Both the position numbers and the translations under genes were made by a program. Positions 1-7,516 of a DNA stretch of 64,000 bases are shown here, one piece after another. Positions within the stretch are counted from its first letter, which is position 1. Each line of letters starts with the position of its first letter. The notes under the pieces were generated by a model. It was not told the DNA's origin. It worked only from the letters and a program-made list of their open reading frames with translations, and did no database searches. Origin of the DNA: Blastocatellia bacterium AA13 (GTDB taxonomy: Bacteria > Acidobacteriota > Blastocatellia > UBA7656); the NCBI GenBank assembly GCA_003222245.1, contig QHVH01000003.1:186001-250000 (forward strand), written 5' to 3'.

Positions 1-458
1 AGTACCTTCACGGTCAGCACCTTCACAAGAACATGCGATATGCTGTTTGCATCGACTGCGGTAAGCGTCGCTCCTCCTGAGGCAGTCCAATTGGCGACGC
101 TTGTAGCGGCTCTTGAAAGCGACGACTGCTGCACGTCCGCTGATGACAGCTCGTTGCCGTCGCGATCTGTATAAAAGGTGCGGTTAAATGAGCCGTTTGT
201 CTCGGCGACATCGAATACGGCTTGCGAATACTGGACGTCGCTTTTCAGCTTCTCCATCAATCGCTTCGCCACATCGAGTCCACCCACTCGGTTCTTGCTG
301 TCGGTGTTCATCCTGATGCCGAGCACCAGGCCCTGACCCAATGAACCGAGAACGATGCCGACGATCACGAAACTGAACATCACTTCTACAAGAGTCATTC
401 CCGAAGCGTCGGCGCGCGCTTCCTTGCTTTGTTTGATCTTTTTTATTAATCGAGTCAT
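1..458 (-). CDS. Type IV pilin-like minor pseudopilin (PilV/GspI type), 3' end outside window
   Basis: Read on the minus strand from an ATG at 458, the frame stays open to the window edge (about 152 codons), so the C-terminus is missing. Residues 20-30 hold a prepilin-peptidase site, G followed by MTLVEVMFSF, with Glu at +5 and then a hydrophobic helix (FVIVGIVLGS). This is the class III signal of type IV pilins and type II secretion pseudopilins. The start overlaps the stop of the upstream pseudopilin gene in a TGATG, which suggests translational coupling. The two are probably minor pilins of one pilus or secretion cluster continuing to the left. The exact class (PilV, GspI or GspJ) cannot be fixed without the C-terminus. 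Confidence 0.85.
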   Translation of the reverse strand, partial: MTRLIKKIKQSKEARADASGMTLVEVMFSFVIVGIVLGSLGQGLVLGIRMNTDSKNRVGGLDVAKRLMEKLKSDVQYSQAVFDVAETNGSFNRTFYTDRDGNELSSADVQQSSLSRAATSVANWTASGGATLTAVDANSISHVLVKVLTVKV

Positions 459-994
459 CACAATGATCCGGTCGATTCGGTTATATCGCCAACGACGGTC
501 CTTCCGGCGTTGTTGATCGTTATCGAAATCCGGCGCCCCTTTCTATCGTCAATCGTTATCGTCGGCGCCGTTGCCTGAATAGTTCCGTTGCCTTTGATCG
601 TGAGCGTCGGATACGCGGAAAGGCTGTTGTTGTTTGAAACCGAAAGATTCGACAGTTCGCTTGCGGCCTCCGGGCAGGCGCAGGTCAATCCGAACTGCGT
701 ATTCTGCGCTGTGAACCCGAGCGTCAGCGTCTGGTTGTACTTCAGGGCGATCGAGCGGGCGCGTTCGATTTGCCACGCCATCCGCGCAGCAGTTCCTCTC
801 AATTGATATCGCTCCAACCCTTTTTGGAAAGTCATAACCGTCATCGTCATGATTATGGCCGCGAATGCGGTAACGATCAGGAGCTCGATTATGCTGAAGC
901 CGGCTTCGCTCGCAATACGCGTCCAATCAGGTACAAGAGCGCTCCTCTTAACCGGCGAAGGCGGCTCCTTTTCGATTAAACGTAATCTGATCAC
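458..994 (-). CDS. GspH/FimT-family pseudopilin
   Basis: A 178-residue protein with a long leader and the prepilin cleavage motif AG followed by FSIIELLIV at about residues 31-41. A hydrophobic helix (TAFAAIIMTMTVM) follows, then a globular domain. The text 'RGTAARMAWQIERARSIALKYNQTLTLGF' region (residues about 66-94) is the typical FimT/GspH layout: a helix with an RxxA motif followed by a beta-rich domain. Minor pseudopilins of this family prime assembly of the pilus or pseudopilus in the inner membrane. The only plausible start is GTG at 994, and no good ribosome-binding site precedes it, so the start is uncertain. The gene is coupled to the downstream pilin-like gene by a one-base stop/start overlap. 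Confidence 0.85.
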   Translation of the reverse strand: MIRLRLIEKEPPSPVKRSALVPDWTRIASEAGFSIIELLIVTAFAAIIMTMTVMTFQKGLERYQLRGTAARMAWQIERARSIALKYNQTLTLGFTAQNTQFGLTCACPEAASELSNLSVSNNNSLSAYPTLTIKGNGTIQATAPTITIDDRKGRRISITINNAGRTVVGDITESTGSL

Positions 995-1471
995 GCCCGG
1001 AGTTGTGCAACCGTGGGGCCGTCTTATGAGCGTATAGCTCGATCTCCCAGACGGGGGATGGACCTCACCCAGAATGACCGCATTGAGGTCAAACGGCTTC
1101 TTCTAATCGGTCAAACCCGTTCAAGACCGGTCTGACAAGCTAGTGTCGATCAATCCGCGACCGCGAGGCGCAAATTTGATGTAGACGAATTGACCATAGG
1201 CGAATGGCCCGATGTTCTACATCACGGCCTTCGGATCAAGCCGATCGTTGCTGCGCTCAGCCAGGATGGATTTTCATGGCAATGTCCGTCGGCAACCACC
1301 GCCCTCTTATAAATGTGTCCGAAATGATTCCATGGATTGAAGAATCGCGATGGTCCGCCGATTGCACATCTAGCATCAAGATGCGGCGAAATGTTGAAGT
1401 TATTCGTCGAATCGGTGCGCCATCGCGATCTTCGAGATGGCGTCAATTTAGAAGCTGAATGGGAGGTCGAT
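995..1471. other. Intergenic region without a recognisable gene
   Basis: About 480 bases lie between the divergent pseudopilin genes and the small membrane protein at 1472. Open frames on both strands here have no recognisable protein features. No clear terminator or tandem repeat was seen. The region must hold the promoters for both sides. Confidence 0.6.
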
Positions 1472-1621
1472 ATGCTCTGGGCATTGATTGCGATTCTTCT
1501 CGTGCTGTGGCTGTTGGGCCTGATTGGCCATATAGGCGGCGCGCTAATTCACCTTCTGCTCGTGGTTGCGGTCATAGCAGTCATTTTCAACCTGATGAGC
1601 GGGCGGCGGACAGTCAGCTAA
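1472..1621 (+). CDS. Small membrane protein, lmo0937-like family
   Basis: A 49-residue protein that is almost entirely two hydrophobic segments (MLWALIAILLVLWLLGLIG, then GGALIHLLLVVAVIAVIFNLM) ending in a short basic tail (SGRRTVS). This is the pattern of the lmo0937 family of tiny two-helix membrane proteins, common in stress-associated loci of many bacteria; the function is unknown. The ATG at 1472 is chosen because GGGAGG lies at 1461-1466 with good spacing. The longer upstream open frame has no such site and no conserved look. It is followed about 80 bases later by another tiny membrane protein on the same strand. Confidence 0.75.
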   Translation: MLWALIAILLVLWLLGLIGHIGGALIHLLLVVAVIAVIFNLMSGRRTVS

Positions 1622-1703
1622 GAACGACGCAACGCGCGCTTGGCGATTGACTCGCCGTGTTAAAGAAGCGCGTCCAGGTTTCAAACGGATTGGAGGAACA
1701 AAC

Positions 1704-1898
1704 ATGGCAGATCGAATAATAGAAGAGCATGTACATTCGGACGGTAGTGGAGGCGGCGCGATGATGGTGCTTGCGGTAGTGCTGCTGGTATTAGTTGTCC
1801 TGGCAGTCCTGTACTTCGCGGGAGTGTTTCATCGTGGCTCCAAACATGAAATCGATGTCAATATTAATAAACCGGGAGTGGTGCTCTACGTCCAGTAA
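1704..1898 (+). CDS. Small single-pass membrane protein, unknown function
   Basis: A 64-residue protein with a charged N-terminus containing His and Glu (EEHVHSDGSGGG), one strongly hydrophobic helix at about residues 19-42 (MMVLAVVLLVLVVLAVLYFAGVF) and a short basic/polar tail ending KPGVVLYVQ. The start is supported by GGAGG at 1692-1696, eight bases before the ATG. I do not recognise a named family. Being next to the lmo0937-like gene on the same strand suggests co-expression. A long perfect inverted repeat follows 11 bases after the stop and probably ends transcription. Confidence 0.6.
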   Translation: MADRIIEEHVHSDGSGGGAMMVLAVVLLVLVVLAVLYFAGVFHRGSKHEIDVNINKPGVVLYVQ

Positions 1899-1909
1899 CG
1901 TCGCCCCAA

Positions 1910-1947
1910 AAGTCGACTGACGCCGGTTAACCGGCGTCAGTCGACTT
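1910..1947. repeat. Perfect 19+19 bp inverted repeat after small gene, possible terminator
   Basis: Bases 1910-1928 and 1929-1947 are exact reverse complements (arms begin AAGTCGACTG and meet at GGTTAACC). As RNA this would be a long GC-rich hairpin directly after the stop at 1898. There is no U-run, so it is either an imperfect terminator or a mobile or regulatory palindrome. Confidence 0.7.
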
Positions 1948-2022
1948 CATATAGAATCCACCTTTTCGAGAATCCAGGTTTCGTTGAATTTCCAGCCGCA
2001 AAGAAAGCGTGAAAGATCATGT

Positions 2023-2087
2023 CTCCATCGCACCGGGAGCTGCGCTTCGCTGACCCCCGGCTATTAACGCGTTCCCTTTCAGGGAAC
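2023..2087. repeat. Dispersed intergenic repeat, copy 1
   Basis: A 65-base unit beginning CTCCATCGCACCGGGAGC. It contains the core GCTGCGCTTCGCTGACCC and ends with the palindrome GTTCCCTTTCAGGGAAC. Two further copies lie at 2460-2523 and 2529-2593. Confidence 0.8.
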
Positions 2088-2123
2088 ACTGGAGTTTGGC
2101 CATTAGAGATTTTTTGGCGCAGA

Positions 2124-2458
2124 GACGTCAATCCCGTAGGGATCGTCTGAAAGTAGCCCACCGATTCATCGGTGGGTCCCAGAGCGCTGCGGCGATCTAG
2201 TCCCGAAGGGACGGCTGATGTAGTTCGTATGTGGAGGCTTTGAACCATATCGGAAATCTGCAATATGTGCGTGGTCCTCTTGCGGCGCTCTGAAACAACA
2301 AGTCAGCCGTGCCTTCGGCACTTCTCGATCAAATTACCCGACGAACCCACCAGTGAACTGGTGGGCTATTGCCGATTGTCCCTTCGGGACAACCACCGTT
2401 CCCTTTCAGGGAACAAATCAAAAAATTCAAACTCCGCGGCCCCCTTCGGGAACCAAAT
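2124..2458. repeat. Cluster of short palindromic units between the longer repeat copies
   Basis: This stretch is packed with small hairpins: CCCACCGATTCATCGGTGGG, GTCCCGAAGGGAC, TGCCTTCGGCA, CCCACCAGTGAACTGGTGGG, GTCCCTTCGGGAC and GTTCCCTTTCAGGGAAC. They look like extragenic palindromic (REP-like) elements. Frames through the block translate into arginine- and serine-rich, low-complexity text and are not genes. The block lies between the small membrane genes and the minus-strand operon that ends at 2727. Confidence 0.75.
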
Positions 2459-2459
2459 C

Positions 2460-2523
2460 CTCCATCGCATCGGGGGCTGCGCTTCGCTGACCCCGGCGAT
2501 TAACGCGTTCCCCTTCAAGGAAC
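2460..2523. repeat. Dispersed intergenic repeat, copy 2
   Basis: Second copy of the unit at 2023, with a few differences (CCCCTTCAAGGAAC at its end, so the terminal palindrome is degraded). It lies only five bases from copy 3 in direct orientation. Confidence 0.8.
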
Positions 2524-2528
2524 AATCC

Positions 2529-2593
2529 CCTATCGCACCGGGGGCTGCGCTTCGCTGACCCCCCGGCTATTAACGCGTTCCCTTTCAGGGAAC
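2529..2593. repeat. Dispersed intergenic repeat, copy 3
   Basis: Third copy of the unit at 2023, in the same orientation and nearly identical to copy 1 through the core and terminal palindrome. A tandem duplication of a 14-base word (AGAAGGACTGATTC at 2635-2648 and 2649-2662) lies just beyond it. Confidence 0.8.
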
Positions 2594-2678
2594 AAGCCGA
2601 AAATTTGGTCAAATTTCTGCGTTCCTGTTTGTGCAGAAGGACTGATTCAGAAGGACTGATTCTGAGGAATTAAATTCT

Positions 2679-2700
2679 GAGGGCGGATTGATCCGCCCTC
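2679..2700 (-). terminator. Probable terminator of the small membrane protein operon
   Basis: GAGGGCGGA (2679-2687), loop TTGA, TCCGCCCTC (2692-2700) is a perfect 9-bp GC-rich stem. It lies 27 bases after the stop of the last gene of the minus-strand operon. On the minus strand it is followed by an A/T-rich stretch (AGAATTTAATT) rather than a clean U-run. Confidence 0.6.
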
Positions 2701-2726
2701 ATCTGGGGGCGCCATCGGCGGCGGAG

Positions 2727-3146
2727 TTATTTGAAGTATTCCAATGCGATCTGTGATAGCGCGGCAACCACCGGCTCGGCGAAGTTTCTAACGCGACTCC
2801 GGCCGCGTCCATTAGCCAACAGAAGCCCGATCCCTATTCCGGCTCCTAAAGCAATCAGAGTGATCTTGCCTGGGTTCTCGCGGCCGTAGGTCAGGGTCTT
2901 GTTGTAGGTGTTGCTCACCGCTTCGCTCGTTTTGTCGTACGCCTCGCTCACGGTCTTCACTGTCTGATCGTAGGCGTTCCCCACCGTATCCGTGACCTGT
3001 GAGGCGACTTCACGGGCTTTTTGCGGGGCGCTCGCCGCATGAGAACCGGTTTTTTCCGCGCCTGTGCTGGATGATTGGTGACTACCGCCCAATGTCCCAC
3101 TCGCCGTTGATTTGCCTTGTTCCGTCATATTCTTGTGCGACTCCAT
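2727..3146 (-). CDS. DUF883-like membrane-anchored helical protein
   Basis: A 139-residue protein. Residues 1-40 are polar, rich in Ser, Thr and Gly. An amphipathic repeat-like helix follows (QVTDTVGNAYDQTV..SEAYDKTSEAVSNTYNKTL), then a C-terminal hydrophobic helix with glycine zipper spacing (IALGAGIGIGLLLANGRGRSR) and a short tail. This layout resembles ElaB/YqjD/DUF883 proteins, which are inner-membrane anchored and stress induced. AGGAGG lies about 10 bases upstream of ATG 3146. It is the last gene of a four-gene minus-strand run of similar small membrane proteins and is followed by a hairpin. The molecular role is unknown. Confidence 0.65.
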   Translation of the reverse strand: MESHKNMTEQGKSTASGTLGGSHQSSSTGAEKTGSHAASAPQKAREVASQVTDTVGNAYDQTVKTVSEAYDKTSEAVSNTYNKTLTYGRENPGKITLIALGAGIGIGLLLANGRGRSRVRNFAEPVVAALSQIALEYFK

Positions 3147-3219
3147 TTAGACATTTCCTCCTTGATCAAAGATTCCAGCGGCCCTGGAGCCGCGTGGCTA
3201 AACAGCCGACAGCGATCGG

Positions 3220-3717
3220 CTAATTCGGTGCGCTCGACTGATCGACACGCCTTTGAAGCGAGTCGTCTCGAGACAAATCTCCTCCGTTGCCGGCGAATTG
3301 CTCCTTCACAAAACTACTGATCGCCTTCGTAGCGGCGAAGCTCAGGGCCGCTTTCAACGCGCCGGTCATCGGCCTTTTCTCTACGACTCCATCCATCACG
3401 TCACTAAGCCGATCCGCCATATCTTCAGTGAGCTCGGAAAAAGCCTCGAATATACGTTCGCGCGGGTCCGGCTTGCGTTTGAATATTCCGGCGATGAGGA
3501 ATCCCGCGCCCGCGGCAAGACCAAGAGTGATTATCGGATATTCACTCACGTACTCACGCCAGTTGAATGTCGCTTGTATGCGATCTCCGAGTTTATCCAC
3601 CGTGTCTGAGATCGACTCTCGTTTCGCGGCGATGTCGTCGCGAATCGCTTTGATATCGCGATCCGTTGTTTGATCGGACGATCGCTGTTGAATAGCTACG
3701 TTAGTTGTTTCAGCCAT
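3220..3717 (-). CDS. DUF3618-like membrane protein
   Basis: A 165-residue protein. Residues 20-47 (DIKAIRDDIAAKRESISDTV.DKLGDRI) match the DUF3618 pattern of a charged helix beginning I-R-x-D-I. Next come a W-R-E-Y segment and one hydrophobic helix (PIITLGLAAGAGFLIAGIF) ended by KRKPD, then a charged cytosolic-looking C-terminus with SFVKEQF. Such proteins usually sit in operons with holin-3_6-like and DUF883 proteins, as here. The ATG at 3717 lies inside the 3' end of the holin-like gene (22-base overlap), which indicates coupled translation. Function is not established. Confidence 0.75.
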   Translation of the reverse strand: MAETTNVAIQQRSSDQTTDRDIKAIRDDIAAKRESISDTVDKLGDRIQATFNWREYVSEYPIITLGLAAGAGFLIAGIFKRKPDPRERIFEAFSELTEDMADRLSDVMDGVVEKRPMTGALKAALSFAATKAISSFVKEQFAGNGGDLSRDDSLQRRVDQSSAPN

Positions 3718-4115
3718 TCTTTATCCTCTATTAAGGTTTCTATAGTTTGTGCCGGAGCCAGATTCAAACGTCGAATCTTGTTGACCCCGATTAAAATCAC
3801 GGTCATTGATACAAGGCCTAGCGCCAACCCAATCACCAGCGCCGAGGCGGGCCATCCGATTGCCGGGGCCAACGCTATGACCGCGGCCGCGCTCAAGGTC
3901 AGCAGCGACCCGAGACTTATAACCGCGCCCACGGCAACCAAAAGAATACCGGGCCTAAGCCCGGTGATCTTGTCCGACACCTCACACCGCGCAAGCGCGA
4001 GCTCGTCCCGAACGAGCGCGGCCGAGTTCCCGACCAGATCGCCGAGCAAATCAGTGATCGATTCGCGCGACCCGCCGACATATGTTCCACTCTCCAGAAC
4101 CCGAGCTTCCCGCAT
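3696..4115 (-). CDS. Phage-holin-3_6-like (DUF1469) membrane protein
   Basis: A 139-residue protein. An N-terminal amphipathic helix (ITDLLGDLVGNSAALVRDELALARCEV) carries the RDELxLAR-type signature of the DUF1469 / Phage_holin_3_6 family. Two long hydrophobic segments follow, about residues 54-80 and 86-110 (GILLVAVGAVISLGSLLTL; SALVIGLALGLVSMTVILI). The C-terminus is basic and then acidic. Despite the family name, chromosomal members occur with DUF3618 and DUF883 genes and have no shown lysis role. No phage genes lie nearby. It overlaps the downstream DUF3618-like gene by 22 bases and follows the 107-residue protein by six bases. Confidence 0.8.
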   Translation of the reverse strand: MREARVLESGTYVGGSRESITDLLGDLVGNSAALVRDELALARCEVSDKITGLRPGILLVAVGAVISLGSLLTLSAAAVIALAPAIGWPASALVIGLALGLVSMTVILIGVNKIRRLNLAPAQTIETLIEDKEWLKQLT

Positions 4116-4121
4116 GACGGA

Positions 4122-4445
4122 TTACCTCCTGATCCAAGCGCCGAGCAACAAACCCGCGGCTCCGGCTATTAGAAGACTGCGACCGGGATGGCGACGGACG
4201 CCGTCCTGAAATTGATCGCCTAGCTTTTCCGGATCCAGGTTGCGCAGATAGCCGGCCGCATCATCGATCGATGCAGCGAGCGATGTAGCGATCGCATTCT
4301 CTCTCTGTCCGGTGCTCTTCCGAATATTGTCGGACACTGATTGCAATCCCTGCGCAACACTTTCCTTGATTGTGCTCAGCTTCGACTTTGATTGTGAACC
4401 GAGCCCCTGCTCGCGCACAGCTTCGTAGTTCGTATCTTGATTCAT
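4122..4445 (-). CDS. Small membrane-anchored protein, DUF883-like
   Basis: A 107-residue protein. The N-terminus is polar, an amphipathic helical stretch follows (SKLSTIKESVAQGLQSVSDNI), then the segment DDAAGYLRNLDPEKLGDQFQDGVRRHP and a final hydrophobic helix (LLIAGAAGLLLGAWIRR). The terminal glycine-rich helix ending in arginines is what DUF883/ElaB-type proteins use to anchor in the membrane. It is the first gene of the four-gene minus-strand run ending at 2727, so its promoter should lie in 4446-4730. The role is unknown; association with membrane stress is inference from similar operons. Confidence 0.65.
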   Translation of the reverse strand: MNQDTNYEAVREQGLGSQSKSKLSTIKESVAQGLQSVSDNIRKSTGQRENAIATSLAASIDDAAGYLRNLDPEKLGDQFQDGVRRHPGRSLLIAGAAGLLLGAWIRR

Positions 4446-4734
4446 TCTATTTTCTCCCGAAACCGACTCTATATTGGCTCAGTCAAAGCGCTGGTAACAC
4501 TTCAGCAACACCAATGCCACTTCTTTGGTGAGTCAATTGTTGAGCGCAAACTGAGCCCGAACACTCCCGTTCCCAAAACTCGCTCGAGAGCGTACGAAAA
4601 TAAATCATCCCTCGCCCTTTTGTTGCATACCTCAAGTCGGCGGCGAACGCACGCGGCGGAGCAGCTCGCGACCGAACGGAATGAGGCGAACACCCCTCGT
4701 AGTGCGTCAGTGGCGCGAGGTTTTCCAGAAGGGC

Positions 4735-5328
4735 TCACGCCATCTGCTTTCGAGCCTGCTCGGCGCGCGCCGCGCCAATTGCCGTTTTGACATCTTTGAC
4801 TTCCTCGGGCGGCGGCAGCACGGCTTTCATTCCGAGGGATTCGATCCACAGCTCACGAGCCCACCCCTTGGTGTGGTAAAGATGCTCGTCCTCCTCATCC
4901 TCTACTTCGGCGTGCGCCTCTTTAAGCACCTTGGCCACGTCCGCTGATGCCTTGGTCGCAGCCTCGCCGATCAGATGCCAGTTTTGATGGTCCTTCGTCT
5001 CCGCGATCACGATCGATTCGGCCGCCACGAGTTGAGCCGCGTTCTCGTCGCCCGCTTTTAGAGCCATCTCCATTCGCTTCAGTAACGACTCACCGGTGTA
5101 ACGGACTACCTCACGTCCTGGAGTGTCCTCTTCGGTATCGAGCCCAAGCTTTTCGAAGATCCCCGTAACAATTTCAACGTGGTTCTTTGTCTGCTCGAGG
5201 TACTTTTCCCATTCTTCTTTCAAATCCTCGTTCACGGCGCATTCGAGAGCTTTCGTATATACCTGAACTCCGCCAAGCTCGGTTTCGAGGGCTTGATACA
5301 AAAGCTCATGCAACTGCTGCTTCTTCAT
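4735..5328 (-). CDS. Ferritin-like four-helix protein
   Basis: A 197-residue, strongly acidic, helical protein. ATG 5328 is chosen because AGGAGG (5335-5340) precedes it with good spacing; an upstream open extension has no conserved look. Residues 8-30 (ELLYQALETELGGVQVYTKALE) form a first helix with paired Glu; residues 38-58 carry EQTKNHVEIV; residues 104-118 carry ESIVIAETKDHQNW; and 137-148 carry EAHAEVEDEEDEH. Glu and His spaced along four helices is the ferritin/rubrerythrin-like diiron pattern, though the exact ligand set is not certain by eye. It may act in iron handling or oxidative stress. It sits alone between the stress-type membrane operon and a long intergenic region. Confidence 0.7.
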   Translation of the reverse strand: MKKQQLHELLYQALETELGGVQVYTKALECAVNEDLKEEWEKYLEQTKNHVEIVTGIFEKLGLDTEEDTPGREVVRYTGESLLKRMEMALKAGDENAAQLVAAESIVIAETKDHQNWHLIGEAATKASADVAKVLKEAHAEVEDEEDEHLYHTKGWARELWIESLGMKAVLPPPEEVKDVKTAIGAARAEQARKQMA

Positions 5329-5883
5329 TTTGGGCCTCCTGTATTTTGGACTTTGACGGGATGTCCTAATGCATGATGGGCGCCGTACCATCTTTCGATT
5401 CCTCAGGCGGCCGAATGTTAAGTAAATCCACACGCTCATGAGATATTTCAATCTGGAAATCTCGGGAGATATGCGAGGCAAACATCGCGAATTCAAAGTC
5501 TCTAAATTGCGGCGATGATGTTTGCGCGCCGTCATCGATCCCGAGGCATCGAGCGCCGGATTTTGCTTCTATGCTGTCTTGGAAATAGGACGAGTGATTC
5601 AGGAATTGTACTGGACGATTACACTCGAAAAGATTCAAACCTCACGCGCCGAATGTCGATTCCGCGGCTGCCTGTTCGAGATGATGATGTATTAGCGCGG
5701 CGGGAGCCGGCGTGCAGGACCGCGGCGGTCCCTTCACGGCGGCTGAACCGTTTGCTAAATTTGCGGGCGAAACATGATTCTAGTCTGGATCTGGGGCTAT
5801 GGTAGGCCGGATCACGATCGGCAATCGATCTTAGACTGCTCACAATAGACAGCTTATTCATATCACTCACAGGGGGATTACAA
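5329..5883. other. Intergenic region without a recognisable gene
   Basis: About 555 bases lie between the ferritin-like gene (minus) and the BNR gene (plus). Frames on both strands are short and arginine-rich. No tRNA, clear hairpin terminator or riboswitch was recognised. Divergent promoters must lie here. Confidence 0.6.
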
Positions 5884-6999
5884 ATGAGCGAAGTACGAGT
5901 TCTGGTAGGCACGCGGAAGGGCGCGTTTATTCTGACATCGGATGGAAACCGCAAGCAATGGGAGATCAGCGGGCCTCACTTTGCCGGTTGGGAGATTTAT
6001 CACGTCAAGGGGTCCTCGGTTGACCCGAACAGGCTTTATGCATCTCAATCCAGCGCCTGGTTCGGCCAGCAGATCCAACGCTCGGACGACGGCGGCAAGA
6101 ACTGGGAGCCGGTCGGTAATAAATTTGTCTACGAAGGAGACCCCGGAACGCATCAATGGTACGACGGTACGGCCCGTGCGTGGGAGTTCAAGCGCGTGTG
6201 GCATCTTGAACCTTCGCTGACCGATCCGGACACAGTATATGCCGGAGTCGAGGACGCTGCTCTGTTTCGGTCCGTCGACGCGGGCCAGACGTGGGAAGAG
6301 ATGTCGGGGTTGCGCGGCCACGGCTCAGGGCCCTCATGGCAACCGGGCGCGGGCGGAATGTGCCTGCACTCGATCATCTTCGATCCGAGCAATCCTAACC
6401 GTATCTTCATTGCCATATCGGCGGCGGGCGCTTTTCGAAGCGACGACGGCGGCGCTACGTGGCAGCCGATCAATAACGGCCTTCACTCGTTGTACATCCC
6501 GAATCCAACCGCGGAAGTCGGTCATTGTGTGCACCACATCGCGATGCACCCGGCGCGTCCGTCGGTGCTCTTTATGCAAAAACACTGGGACGTCTTGCGC
6601 ACGGATAACGGAGGCGACCTGTGGCGTGAAATAAGCGGCAACCTGCCGACCGACTTCGGATTTGTGGTAGACGTGCACGCGCACGAGCCTGAGACCGTTT
6701 ACGTGATACCTATAAAGAGCGATTCGGAGCACTACGTGCATGAAGGAAAACTGCGTGTATACCGCAGCCGCACAGGCGGCGATGATTGGGAGGCGCTTAC
6801 GAACGGCCTACCCCAGAGCGACTGCTATGTGAACGTGCTGCGTGATGCAATGGCGGTGGACTCGCTTGATTCGTGCGGAATCTACTTCGGAACGACGGGC
6901 GGACAGGTGTATGCCTCCGCCGATTCCGGAGACAACTGGTCCGCCCTCGTGCGAGATCTGCCCTCGGTATTGTCGGTAGAGGTACAGGTGCTGAAATGA
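5884..6999 (+). CDS. BNR/Asp-box repeat protein (sialidase-like beta-propeller)
   Basis: A 371-residue cytosolic-looking protein with no signal peptide. At least six Asp-box motifs (S-x-D-x-G-x-x-W type) recur at regular spacing: [50 protein letters not shown] and [10 protein letters not shown]. This is the fold signature of sialidase and sortilin-type propellers. The sialidase catalytic Arg triad is not obvious, so hydrolase activity is not claimed. AGGGGG just upstream supports the ATG. The stop overlaps the start of a MoaD/ThiS-like gene in ATGA, so the two are very likely co-translated. The protein might present or regulate its ubiquitin-like partner. Confidence 0.85.
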   Translation: MSEVRVLVGTRKGAFILTSDGNRKQWEISGPHFAGWEIYHVKGSSVDPNRLYASQSSAWFGQQIQRSDDGGKNWEPVGNKFVYEGDPGTHQWYDGTARAWEFKRVWHLEPSLTDPDTVYAGVEDAALFRSVDAGQTWEEMSGLRGHGSGPSWQPGAGGMCLHSIIFDPSNPNRIFIAISAAGAFRSDDGGATWQPINNGLHSLYIPNPTAEVGHCVHHIAMHPARPSVLFMQKHWDVLRTDNGGDLWREISGNLPTDFGFVVDVHAHEPETVYVIPIKSDSEHYVHEGKLRVYRSRTGGDDWEALTNGLPQSDCYVNVLRDAMAVDSLDSCGIYFGTTGGQVYASADSGDNWSALVRDLPSVLSVEVQVLK

Positions 7000-7292
7000 T
7001 TCGAGTAGTGCTTCCGACACATCTTAGAACGCTGGCGAAAGTAACTGACGAGATCCGTTTGAACATTCAGGGAACGGTCACGCAACGAGCCGTAATGGAC
7101 GCGCTTGAAGCCGAGTATCCTATGTTGAGCGGAACGTTGCGCGATCACGTCACGCAACAACGCCGGCCCTTTATCAGGTTCTTTGCATGCGAAGAGGATC
7201 TGTCGCACTGGCTCCCGGACGCTCCGCTGCCGGAGCTCGTCGCAAATGGAACGGAGCCTTTTCTGATCATCGGCGCGATAGCAGGCGGTTGA
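6996..7292 (+). CDS. MoaD/ThiS-like ubiquitin-fold protein ending in Gly-Gly
   Basis: A 98-residue protein ([16 protein letters not shown]...) with the beta-grasp layout of MoaD and ThiS and a C-terminus GAIAGG. The terminal double glycine is the site adenylated and thiocarboxylated by E1-like enzymes (MoeB, ThiF) in sulfur transfer. ATG 6996 is chosen because it overlaps the upstream stop by four bases and begins the conserved strand. No molybdopterin, thiamine or E1-like gene is nearby, so its pathway is unknown. It is longer than a typical MoaD (about 80 residues), with an insertion around [17 protein letters not shown]. Confidence 0.85.
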   Translation: MIRVVLPTHLRTLAKVTDEIRLNIQGTVTQRAVMDALEAEYPMLSGTLRDHVTQQRRPFIRFFACEEDLSHWLPDAPLPELVANGTEPFLIIGAIAGG

Positions 7293-7463
7293 GTATCGCG
7301 AGAGGTCAGCAGTAGCTGCCGGGGATGGCCCTCACTACAGGTTTAATCTTAACCTGGAGGGCCCACGCCTACGCGGATGGATGGATGTTGACTTAGTTAT
7401 TCGGGAAGGTGACTCGCTCGTGGACGTCTTTTAAGCTCAATACGCAATCAAGCGAAGAAAAGA

Positions 7464-7505
7464 GCGTCCGAGCCTTTTCGGAATCGGTTCGATAGGCTCG
7501 GACGC
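7464..7505 (-). terminator. Rho-independent terminator of the TonB receptor gene
   Basis: GCGTCCGAGCC (7464-7474) and GGCTCGGACGC (7495-7505) form an 11-bp perfect stem with a 20-base loop. On the minus strand the stem is followed by TCTTTTCTTCG. It lies 12 bases after the stop of the receptor at 7517 and may also serve the convergent MoaD-like gene. Confidence 0.75.
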
Positions 7506-7516
7506 GCGCGTAGCCT

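Noticed and set aside
1937-2612. Open frames of about 100 codons in the repeat block (1937-2263, 2265-2558, 2427-2612)
   Set aside because: They are translations of the intergenic repeats themselves; arginine- and serine-rich text recurs between copies, and no start or conserved domain fits.
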